NCBI GenBank assembly: GCA_012269805.1
Contig: JAAXJP010000238.1
Location: forward strand, 1-9,871
Direction of reading: 5' to 3'
DNA from: Rubrivirga sp.
GTDB lineage: Bacteria > Bacteroidota > Rhodothermia > Rhodothermales > Rubricoccaceae
Length of the DNA: 9,871 nucleotides
Shown: in pieces, positions 1-5,804 of the stretch
Numbering within the stretch: the stretch's first letter is position 1
Layout of the letters: every line of letters starts with the position of its first letter
Notes under the pieces: model-generated
Told to the model about the DNA's origin: nothing
The model's input: only the letters and a program-made list of their open reading frames with translations
Database searches by the model: none
Translations under genes and position numbers: made by a program

Positions 1-2
1 CC

Positions 3-242
3 GCCCTCCAACCTCCGCGACGTCTGCGTTTTGGCGAACACCGGCGTCCGCCCACACCGCTACCCTACCGGGCCGCCACGGAGGGGCCGCCCGCCCCCGG
101 CTCCGGCCCCAGCCGCCGCGGCGCCGCGGCGGATGGGGCCGGAGCGGGTGGCGCTCGGCCCCTACGTGGCGACACGGTAGGGTAACCGTCTGGTCGCACG
201 CCGGTTATCCCAAAACGGACGCCGTCGCGGAGGTTGGAGGGC
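3..242. repeat. Large imperfect palindrome, ~120-base arms, MITE-like or foldback element
   Basis: Positions 3-122 and 123-242 are reverse complements of each other about a centre at 122.5 (position i pairs with 245-i). The outer 20 bases (3-22 against 223-242) match perfectly. The core 100-145 pairs with one mismatch (112/133). In between are scattered mismatches and a one-base register slip around 23-35, and roughly 100 of 120 positions pair. Pairing stops at both outer ends (2/243 and 1/244 do not match), so the unit looks complete at 240 bp. No ORF inside looks like a gene. Perfect ends with diverged middles resemble a miniature inverted-repeat or foldback element. An inverted duplication of a regulatory region is the alternative. 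The left flank is too short to look for a target-site duplication. The structure is certain; its identity is inferred. Confidence 0.85.
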
Positions 243-261
243 ATCCTCCCCCCCCGGATGC
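241..261 (+). promoter_or_regulatory. Small stem-loop abutting the start codon of the phosphoesterase gene
   Basis: GCATCC at 241-246 and GGATGC at 256-261 are perfect reverse complements around a nine-base loop of one T and eight C (247-255). The stem ends four bases before the ATG at 266, exactly where a ribosome would load, and there is no conventional Shine-Dalgarno in that spacing. It could affect translation initiation of the two-gene operon, or simply be a chance pairing in C/G-rich DNA at the palindrome border. The stem shares its first two bases with the end of the large palindrome. Confidence 0.4.
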
Positions 262-265
262 GCCG

Positions 266-1147
266 ATGACCTCGTACCGGACGATCTTCCTGTCCGACCT
301 CCACCTCGGCATGCGCGGCTGCCAGGCCGAGCGCGTGCTCGACTTTGTCCGCCACCACCAGGCCGAGCGGTGGGTGCTCGTCGGCGACGTGGTCGACGGG
401 TGGGCCCTCACGCGGTCGTGGACGTGGCAGCAGGTCCACAACGACGTGGTCCAGAAGCTGCTCCGGGAGGTCCGGAAGGGGGCCGAGATGGTCTACGTGC
501 CCGGCAACCACGACGGCGCGGCCCGCCAGTTCATCGGGCTCACGTTCGGGGGCATCCTCGTCCAGCGCGACTGGGTCCACACGACGGCCGACGGCAAACA
601 GCTGCTCGTGCTCCACGGCGACGAGTTCGACGGGGTCGTCCGGCTGGCGCCGTGGCTGAGCCGGGTCGGCGCGCGGGCGTACGAGGTGTCGCTGGCGCTC
701 AACACGGTCGTGGCGCGCGTGCGCGAGCGGATGGGCAAACCGTACTGGTCGCTCGCGGCGGCGCTCAAGGACCGGACGAAGCGGGCGCTCCAGTACATCG
801 ACCGGTTCGAGGAGGCCGTCGCCGCGCGGGCCGTCGAGGCCGGCGTCGACGGCGTCGTGTGCGGGCACATCCACCGGCCCGAGCTCCGCGACGTGGTGAC
901 GGAGGCGGGCGCGACGCTCTACGCCAACTGCGGCGACTGGGTCGAGAACTGCACGGCACTCGTGGAGCACCACGACGGCCGGCTCGAGATCGTCCGGTGG
1001 ACTGGCCCGATCCAGCGCGCCGCCTCGGAGCCGAGTGGCGACGGCGTCCGCCACTCCGTCGCCGACCTCGCGCCGCGCCTCGCGCTGGGCGCTGAGGCGG
1101 CCGGCCTCGGTCTCGACACGGGCGCCCTCCTCGGGACGGACCGATGA
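266..1147 (+). CDS. LpxH-like metallophosphoesterase (UDP-2,3-diacylglucosamine diphosphatase family)
   Basis: This is a calcineurin-like metallophosphoesterase of 293 residues. The dimetal motifs appear in order: SDLHLG (10-15), GDVVDGW (40-46), GNHD (80-83), LHGDEFD (116-122) and GHIHRP (200-205). They are followed by NCGDWVEN (221-228), which is typical of the UDP-2,3-diacylglucosamine diphosphatase-like branch. That family cleaves the pyrophosphate of UDP-diacylglucosamine in lipid A synthesis, but this longer branch is also common beside glycosyltransferases in bacteria, so the exact substrate is uncertain. There is no signal peptide, so the protein is cytosolic or membrane-peripheral. 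The last ~45 residues (about 250-293) are low-complexity and outside the fold. The ATG at 266 starts just before the first motif. The stop overlaps the next start by four bases (ATGA), so the two genes are probably translationally coupled. The family call is firm; the substrate is inferred. Confidence 0.88.
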   Translation: MTSYRTIFLSDLHLGMRGCQAERVLDFVRHHQAERWVLVGDVVDGWALTRSWTWQQVHNDVVQKLLREVRKGAEMVYVPGNHDGAARQFIGLTFGGILVQRDWVHTTADGKQLLVLHGDEFDGVVRLAPWLSRVGARAYEVSLALNTVVARVRERMGKPYWSLAAALKDRTKRALQYIDRFEEAVAARAVEAGVDGVVCGHIHRPELRDVVTEAGATLYANCGDWVENCTALVEHHDGRLEIVRWTGPIQRAASEPSGDGVRHSVADLAPRLALGAEAAGLGLDTGALLGTDR

Positions 1148-2370
1148 GGCGCGACCCGCTCCGCGTGCTCTTCGCCGTGCAGGGCGAGGGGCGCGGCCAC
1201 CTCACGCAGGCGCTCGCCGTCGCCGCCATGCTCCGCCGCCGCGGCCACCACGTCGTCGGCGCGGTCGCCGGGACAAGCCGGTGGGGCGACGTGCCCGAGT
1301 TTTTCCGGCAGGGGCTGGCGGCGCGCGTCGAGGCCGTCGAGAGCCCCGGCTTCGTGGCCGGCGCCGACGGGCGGATCCGGCCCGCGGCCACGTTTGCCGC
1401 CAACCTCGCGCGGATGCGGCGCTTCGCCCCGAGCCTCGACCGGATCTCGGCCGTCATCGACCGGCTCGAGCCCGACGTCGTCGTCAACTTCTACGAGGGG
1501 TTGATGGGGCTCCACGGGCTCCTCCGCGTGAGCGACGTGCCCGTCGTCGCCGTCGGCCACCAGTTTTTCGCGGGGCACCCCGGCTACCCGCTCCTCCCCG
1601 GCCAGCCGCTGCAACGGATGGCGATGGAGGCCTACACGGCGCTCGTGGGCGCCGGCGCCGAGACGCGCCTCGCGCTCTCGTTCTACGACGCGCCCGACCG
1701 ACCGGGCGTCCGCGTCGTCCCGCCGCTCCTGCGGCCGCAGCTGTTCGACCTCGACGACGTGCCAGGCGACGGGTCGATCCTCGTCTACCTCATGGAGCCG
1801 GCAATGGCGCCCGCGCTCTCGGCGTGGAGCGACCGGAACCCGGGCGTCCGGATCCACACGTTCGCGCCCATCGAGCCGCACGACCACAGCCCGGCCCTGA
1901 CGTTCCACGGGCTCAGCGGGACGGAATTCCTCAAGCGGATGGCCGCGGCCCGCGGCGTCGTCTGCACGGCCGGGTTCGAGACGGTCTCCGAGGCGATGTG
2001 GCTCGGCACGCCGGCCCTCCTCGTCCCGACGCCCGGCCACTACGAGCAGCGCTGCAACGCGGCCGACGCCGTGGCGGCCGGCGCCGGCGTCCGCGCCGAG
2101 ACGCTCGACCTCGACCCGCTGCTCGACTACCTCGACGGGCACCAAGCGGCCCAGGCCGAGACGGCGGCCCGCTTCCGCCGGTGGGTCGCGCGGGCCGAGG
2201 GCCGGGCCGTCGGCGCGATCGAGGAGGCGGCCGGGCTGGCGCCGGTCCGCGGCGACGGCGCGGGCGACGGGCTCGCCGACGACGTCGAGGTCCGCCCGGC
2301 CGGCTACGCGCCGCCGACCTCCTCGGCCGACGGCCGCGGGCCGAGCGAGAACGCGTCGACGCGCGAGTAG
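1144..2370 (+). CDS. GT-B glycosyltransferase, COG1819/MurG-like family
   Basis: This 408-residue protein has a GT-B layout. The N-terminal acceptor-side loop is GEGRGHLTQA (14-23), the glycine-rich hallmark of MurG-like and related enzymes. The C-terminal nucleotide-sugar site has CTAGFETVSEAMWLGTP (274-290) followed by PGHYEQ (297-302), where the Glu and Gln normally contact the sugar donor. No membrane segment is evident, so it probably works on a lipid acceptor at the inner face of the membrane. The ATG lies within the stop of the phosphoesterase gene (ATGA), and the pairing suggests a joint role in making an envelope glycolipid. Donor and acceptor cannot be told from sequence. Residues after about 365 look disordered, and residues 387-408 are read from DNA that also encodes the conserved end of the convergent flavin reductase, so the tail is probably a late extension. 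Confidence 0.82.
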   Translation: MRRDPLRVLFAVQGEGRGHLTQALAVAAMLRRRGHHVVGAVAGTSRWGDVPEFFRQGLAARVEAVESPGFVAGADGRIRPAATFAANLARMRRFAPSLDRISAVIDRLEPDVVVNFYEGLMGLHGLLRVSDVPVVAVGHQFFAGHPGYPLLPGQPLQRMAMEAYTALVGAGAETRLALSFYDAPDRPGVRVVPPLLRPQLFDLDDVPGDGSILVYLMEPAMAPALSAWSDRNPGVRIHTFAPIEPHDHSPALTFHGLSGTEFLKRMAAARGVVCTAGFETVSEAMWLGTPALLVPTPGHYEQRCNAADAVAAGAGVRAETLDLDPLLDYLDGHQAAQAETAARFRRWVARAEGRAVGAIEEAAGLAPVRGDGAGDGLADDVEVRPAGYAPPTSSADGRGPSENASTRE

Positions 2371-2924
2371 AGGCCGCCGCCGAGCCGCGCCACGGCGCCC
2401 AGCGCCTCCTGGCGGACGTAGCCGCGCTCGGCGTCGTAGAGGTCGTCGCGGAGGTACAGGCCCTCGACCACGCCGATCAGCACGCGCGACCGGCCGACCT
2501 GGAGCGTCGTGTGCTCGCGGCACGCGAGGGCGGCCGGGGCCGCCGCGATCCGCGGCACGTCGCCGGCCGGCGCGGCGGCCAGCTCGAGCCCGAGCGCGTC
2601 GGCCTCGCTCGCGCCCGAGGGGTAGGCGCCCGACGAGCGGTGCATCGCCTCCGCCACGGCCTCGCTCACGACGTTGACCACGAAGCGGCCCGTCCGGCGG
2701 ACGTTGGCGGCGGTGTCCTTGACGGCCCGGTCCTCGGGCTGCGACAGGCCGAGGGCCACGAGGTGCGGGTCGTGGCCCATCAGGTTGAAAAAGCTGTACG
2801 GCGCCGCGTTGACGCTCCCGCTGGCGTTCCGCGTCGTGACCCAGGCGATCGGGCGCGGCACGACGAGCGCGGAGAGGAGCTTGAAGCCGGCCCGGGGCGC
2901 GAGCGCGTCGAGGTCGAGATCCAT
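2304..2924 (-). CDS. Flavin reductase family protein (FMN-binding split barrel)
   Basis: This 206-residue protein is full length for the flavin reductase-like, FMN-binding split-barrel family. Recognisable blocks are PRPIAWVTT (23-31) with SVNAAPYSFFN (37-47), which is the FMN phosphate and isoalloxazine region; KDTAANVRRTGRFVVNV (69-85); MHRSSGAYPSGASEADALGL (94-113), a stretch typical of the Bacteroidota/alpha-proteobacterial subfamily; and VARLGGGLYSR (178-188). Members reduce flavin with NAD(P)H or act as FMN-dependent oxidoreductases; the physiological partner here is unknown. It lies 52 bases downstream of the DUF2911 lipoprotein gene on the same strand and may be cotranscribed with it. 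Its last 22 codons overlap the convergent glycosyltransferase gene. Because they include the conserved Tyr-Ser-Arg segment, this end is genuine. Confidence 0.87.
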   Translation of the reverse strand: MDLDLDALAPRAGFKLLSALVVPRPIAWVTTRNASGSVNAAPYSFFNLMGHDPHLVALGLSQPEDRAVKDTAANVRRTGRFVVNVVSEAVAEAMHRSSGAYPSGASEADALGLELAAAPAGDVPRIAAAPAALACREHTTLQVGRSRVLIGVVEGLYLRDDLYDAERGYVRQEALGAVARLGGGLYSRVDAFSLGPRPSAEEVGGA

Positions 2925-2976
2925 GAGCGAGTCGGTCCGCCTCGGTCGCCCGGCCGGCTCACCGAGGCCGACGGGG

Positions 2977-4182
2977 TCAGTCGGGGACGGAGATCGGGAC
3001 GGAGAACGCGTCGCGGTCCCACCGCAGCGACAAGACGCCGGACCGGGCGCCGGTCGACTCGACGGCGATCGTGAACGCCTCGACGGTCTCGTCGAGCGGC
3101 GACCGCGCCAGCGTCACGCGGCCGAGGTCGCGGGCCTCGTCGTAGGTCGTCCCGCCCTGCCCCGTCTGGCGGTTCACGATGAGCACGCCCCCGTCGGCCT
3201 CGGGGATCGAGAACAGGGTGTAGACGCCGGCCGGGACCGCGAGGGCGCCGTCGCCCTCGCCGAGGACGAGCGCGTGGTTCGTCTCGAGGTGCGTGGCGCG
3301 GTTGGCGCCGGTCCGCCAGAGCTCGCCCCACGGCACGAGCGCGCCCCAGATCGCGCGGCCCCGCTTCTGGGGCACCCCGTAGTCGACCGAGATCGTCGCG
3401 GGCCCGATGTCGCCGGCCGCCTCGGCGCGGCCCGACAGCTCGCCGGCCGACCTCCCCGCCGCGTCCATCTGCGCCCACCGTCGCGCGGCGGCCTCCACGT
3501 CCACGTCCTCCACGCGCACCACGGTCAGCTTCCGTGTCGTGGCGCCCGCGTCGAGCTCGAGGAGCCGGCCGTCGTCGTCGGGCTCCACGACCATGCTGCC
3601 GCGGAACGGGTGCGTGACCGTGACCGAGCCGTCGTCCTCGACGTCGCTCGTGAAGGCGACGACGCCTCGCGACGTAAAGAGGGGCTGCTCCAGCGGCCCG
3701 CCCGCCGCGACGGCCCGCCGCACCATCAGCTCGAACGGCCAGTGGACGAGGTCGACAAACGGCAACGGGCGCTCGGCCCCGGCGACCATCCGCACCTCGG
3801 TCTCGCCCACCGTTTCCGAGGACGTGACTCGGAGGCTGTCGCCGGCCGACGTGACCGCCTGGCGGCGGAGGATCTCGCCGGTGAGGGGCTGCCGGGTCAC
3901 CGCCTCATAGGCTTCCAGCCCGCCGTCGGGGCCGAGGTCGAGGGTGTAGGCCGTCAGCGTCGTGCGCGGCGCGCGGACGGCGACGGTCGCCTCCATGCCG
4001 CCGGGCATGATCGTGAACCGCTCGACCGCGAGCGTGTCGTCGCCGAGGCGGGTGACGAAGCCGGCGGTCTCGGCCTCGACGTCAGGGAGGGGCAGAGTCG
4101 AGGCGTCGTCGAGAGCGGGCGTCCCAGAACAGCCGGCGATCGCCACGAGGGCGGCGAGAAGAGGAGCAGGCAGACGGAGCAT
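2977..4182 (-). CDS. Lipoprotein with C-terminal DUF2911 domain
   Basis: This is a predicted lipoprotein of 401 residues. A short hydrophobic leader ends in the lipobox Ile-Ala-Gly-Cys with Cys18 as the lipidated residue, so it is exported and membrane-anchored, probably in the outer membrane or facing the periplasm. The C-terminal part (about 264-401) is a clear DUF2911 domain: VDYGVPQKRGRAIWG, then LVPWGELWRTGAN (to residue 294), VPAGVYTLFSIP, and a TYDEARDLGRV stretch. DUF2911 is common in Bacteroidota and has no established function. Residues about 30-250 are predicted to be beta-rich and I do not recognise a family; this half makes the protein roughly twice as long as simple DUF2911 proteins. 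It is the first gene of a minus-strand pair with the flavin reductase and faces a divergent small gene across 109 bases. Confidence 0.85.
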   Translation of the reverse strand: MLRLPAPLLAALVAIAGCSGTPALDDASTLPLPDVEAETAGFVTRLGDDTLAVERFTIMPGGMEATVAVRAPRTTLTAYTLDLGPDGGLEAYEAVTRQPLTGEILRRQAVTSAGDSLRVTSSETVGETEVRMVAGAERPLPFVDLVHWPFELMVRRAVAAGGPLEQPLFTSRGVVAFTSDVEDDGSVTVTHPFRGSMVVEPDDDGRLLELDAGATTRKLTVVRVEDVDVEAAARRWAQMDAAGRSAGELSGRAEAAGDIGPATISVDYGVPQKRGRAIWGALVPWGELWRTGANRATHLETNHALVLGEGDGALAVPAGVYTLFSIPEADGGVLIVNRQTGQGGTTYDEARDLGRVTLARSPLDETVEAFTIAVESTGARSGVLSLRWDRDAFSVPISVPD

Positions 4183-4291
4183 GGGTGCGGCGTGAGAGGA
4201 CGGAGCGTTCGCCCGACGCCCCGCGGGGGTTCCCGTGCGGGGCGGAACCGGGCCGCCCCTCGCGCGCTCTCAGCGCCCCCCGCGACGCGTC
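4183..4291. promoter_or_regulatory. Divergent intergenic region with GC hairpin
   Basis: These 109 bases separate the lipoprotein gene (minus) from the small acidic protein gene (plus), so promoters for both should lie here, but I see no convincing -10 or -35 element in this GC-rich stretch. The visible structure is a perfect 8-bp stem, CGCCCCGC at 4217-4224 with GCGGGGCG at 4237-4244, around a 12-base loop. There is no T-run on either side, so it is not a standard terminator. It may be a leader structure or operator, or chance. Confidence 0.4.
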
Positions 4292-4576
4292 ATGCCCCAG
4301 AAAGCCCTCGTCGTCACCGTCGGCCCGACCGGCGCTCGGACGGCCTCGCTCGACGACCTCGACCAGCACCTCCGCGCCGGCTGGCGCGTCGCCCAGGCGT
4401 CCCCGATGGGCGGCGGCGGCGCGACCGACGGGTTCGCCGCGCTCGTCGTGCTCGAGCGGGCCGGCGAGACCGAGGCCGAGGTGCTCCTCGACGCGGTCGA
4501 GGAGGAGATGGAGGGCGACGGCGCGGGAGGCCTCCAGGACCCCGTCCTGCGCCAGATCGTCGAGGACGACGAGTAG
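4292..4576 (+). CDS. Small acidic conserved-looking hypothetical protein
   Basis: This is a 94-residue cytosolic protein with no signal or membrane segment. It begins with a hydrophobic strand (KALVVTVGP), then SLDDLDQHLRAGWRVAQASPMGGG (19-42), a strand FAALVVLER (48-56), and a strongly acidic helical tail ending EDDE. The pattern of a helix leading to AGWRV, a glycine-rich turn and a strand ending in LER loosely recalls small DUF4177-like proteins (short strand, 'GWel' turn, strand), but I cannot assign it. I chose the ATG at 4292 over an in-frame ATG at 4235 because the extra 19 residues are Arg/Pro-rich with no structure and would fill most of the divergent promoter space. It precedes the secreted-protein gene by 100 bases, a gap with its own possible promoter. 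Function unknown. Confidence 0.65.
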   Translation: MPQKALVVTVGPTGARTASLDDLDQHLRAGWRVAQASPMGGGGATDGFAALVVLERAGETEAEVLLDAVEEEMEGDGAGGLQDPVLRQIVEDDE

Positions 4577-4676
4577 GTCTCACCGTAGACAGGTCGAAGT
4601 GCAATTCCCAGCGCGATGTGGGGTGGAAAGGTGAGGCGCACTGCTAACTTCCCGGCGCCCTAACTCTCCCTCACGC
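4577..4676 (+). promoter_or_regulatory. Intergenic leader of the T9SS cargo gene, possible promoter
   Basis: This 100-base gap is less GC-rich than its surroundings. It holds two copies of a CTAACT motif, at 4644-4649 and 4660-4665. TAACTT at 4645-4650 is the best match to a TAnnTT-type -7 element as used by Bacteroidota sigma factors, about 27 bases before the ATG at 4677. I see no clear upstream TTTG box at the right distance, so this is a weak promoter call. Confidence 0.3.
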
Positions 4677-5747
4677 ATGCAACTTCGCGCCTCCCTACTG
4701 GCAGCCATCACGTTGCTCCTTCTCGCGGGTCCGGCCTTCGCCCAGATCACCCTCCAGGCTGAGGACGGGATTCCGTTCCGATCCGCCGCCTACTATGACG
4801 TGGAAAACGCGGACGGGGTCGACACGGACGCCCTCGTTGCCCTCGCCGCACAGAACGGCGGTGGACAAACGTGGGACTTTACTGGCCTCACCTTGTCCGA
4901 CCAATACGACCTCATTACAGAAGTGGACGAGGGAGCCACGGGGCCCGTGGCGTCCGACCCGCCCTTCAACCAGGCAACCGTGACCTACCGCGTCCGCCTC
5001 GGGCTCGAGGGCGAGGTCGGCGACGAGACGTTCTACATCTATTACCGGACCGACGCCGCCGGGACTCGTCGGCTCGGAGACATCGTCACCTTCGTGATCG
5101 ATGGAGAGGAGGTCATTGGGCTCGACGAAGCCTACTTGCCCGACGGGATTCTCGAAGCGCTCCCGACCTACACCTTCGGCGACTCGTGGCAGTCGTCGCC
5201 GACCTCATCAAACGAGGGCGACATCATCGCGGCGTACGAGGTCGACGGGTGGGGCGCCGTTGCGGTCCCGGGCGTCGCGGGGACGGTCCCGGCGCTCCGC
5301 GTCAAAGTGACACGCACGCCAGTCGGCGACCCGGACGGCGCCGACGTGATCTACGAGTTCAGGACAGCCCAGGGTATCGTCATCTTCCTCGACACCGACG
5401 AGACCGGCTTTCTCGAACCATCGGCCCAGATCTCGGTCGCCGACGGGCCGACTGGAACGGCATCCGAGAGCCCGGCCGATGCTGAGGGCTACGCGCTCGC
5501 CACGCCGCGGCCGAACCCGGCGCGAGGGCTCGTTGCGCTCGACGTGGCCGTGCCCTCCGTGACCTCCGCGACAGTCGCCGTGTACGACGTGCTCGGCCGG
5601 ACCGTCCTGGCCCCGGTGCCGACAGTGCTCGCAGCCGGCGGCGGGCCGGTGGTCGTCGACGCCGGCCGGCTCCCGGCCGGGCCCTACGTGGTCCGCGTCG
5701 ACGTCGACGGCCGGACGCTCACACGCCCGCTCATGGTCGTCCGCTGA
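4677..5747 (+). CDS. Secreted protein with type IX secretion C-terminal sorting domain
   Basis: The protein has 356 residues. A Sec signal peptide (hydrophobic core 7-18, cleavage after Ala-Phe-Ala at 22) is followed by an unrecognised beta-rich body (23 to about 265) with many Asp/Gly turns and the phrase GGQTWDFTGLTLS near the start, which resembles N-termini of other exported Bacteroidota proteins. The C-terminal 85 residues (272-356) form a type A sorting domain: ATPRPNPARG, VAVYDVLGR (29-37 of the domain), LPAGPYVVRV and a final RPLMVVR. In this class the domain directs passage through the type IX secretion system and is then removed or used for surface anchoring. The molecular function of the body is unknown. 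Codon use in the body looks less extremely GC-biased than in neighbours and than in its own sorting domain, by eye. It is convergent with the aromatic-pathway gene, separated by a hairpin. Confidence 0.85.
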   Translation: MQLRASLLAAITLLLLAGPAFAQITLQAEDGIPFRSAAYYDVENADGVDTDALVALAAQNGGGQTWDFTGLTLSDQYDLITEVDEGATGPVASDPPFNQATVTYRVRLGLEGEVGDETFYIYYRTDAAGTRRLGDIVTFVIDGEEVIGLDEAYLPDGILEALPTYTFGDSWQSSPTSSNEGDIIAAYEVDGWGAVAVPGVAGTVPALRVKVTRTPVGDPDGADVIYEFRTAQGIVIFLDTDETGFLEPSAQISVADGPTGTASESPADAEGYALATPRPNPARGLVALDVAVPSVTSATVAVYDVLGRTVLAPVPTVLAAGGGPVVVDAGRLPAGPYVVRVDVDGRTLTRPLMVVR

Positions 5748-5759
5748 TGGCACGCCCGA

Positions 5760-5797
5760 CTCCGCCCGCCTCGGTCGCGTTGTCGAGGCGGGCGGGG
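5760..5797. terminator. Bidirectional GC-rich hairpin between convergent genes
   Basis: CCGCCCGCCTCG at 5762-5773 pairs perfectly with CGAGGCGGGCGG at 5784-5795 around a ten-base loop, and the stem can be extended by a G-T wobble and a C-G pair. It sits in the 57-base gap between the stops of the T9SS cargo gene and the trifunctional enzyme gene, so it is well placed to end transcription from both sides. No T-run follows on either strand. The stem strength and the location support the call. Confidence 0.65.
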
Positions 5798-5804
5798 TGG
5801 AGAC

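Noticed and set aside
3..242. Palindrome as a tRNA, rRNA or CRISPR unit
   Set aside because: There is no cloverleaf, no rRNA-like stretch and no regularly spaced direct repeat; the only symmetry is one inverted repeat about 122.5.
258..269. Minimal ORF ATG-CGC-CGA-TGA overlapping the phosphoesterase start
   Set aside because: Three codons in front of a gene in very GC-rich DNA is easily chance, and there is no ribosome site for it.
919..2523. Long open frame on the minus strand across the glycosyltransferase gene
   Set aside because: Its translation is Arg/Val/Asp/Glu-rich with no motif and mirrors a well-supported plus-strand gene; long antisense frames are expected at this GC content.
4235..4291. 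Earlier in-frame ATG for the small acidic protein
   Set aside because: It would add 19 unstructured Arg/Pro-rich residues and consume about half of the divergent intergenic region.
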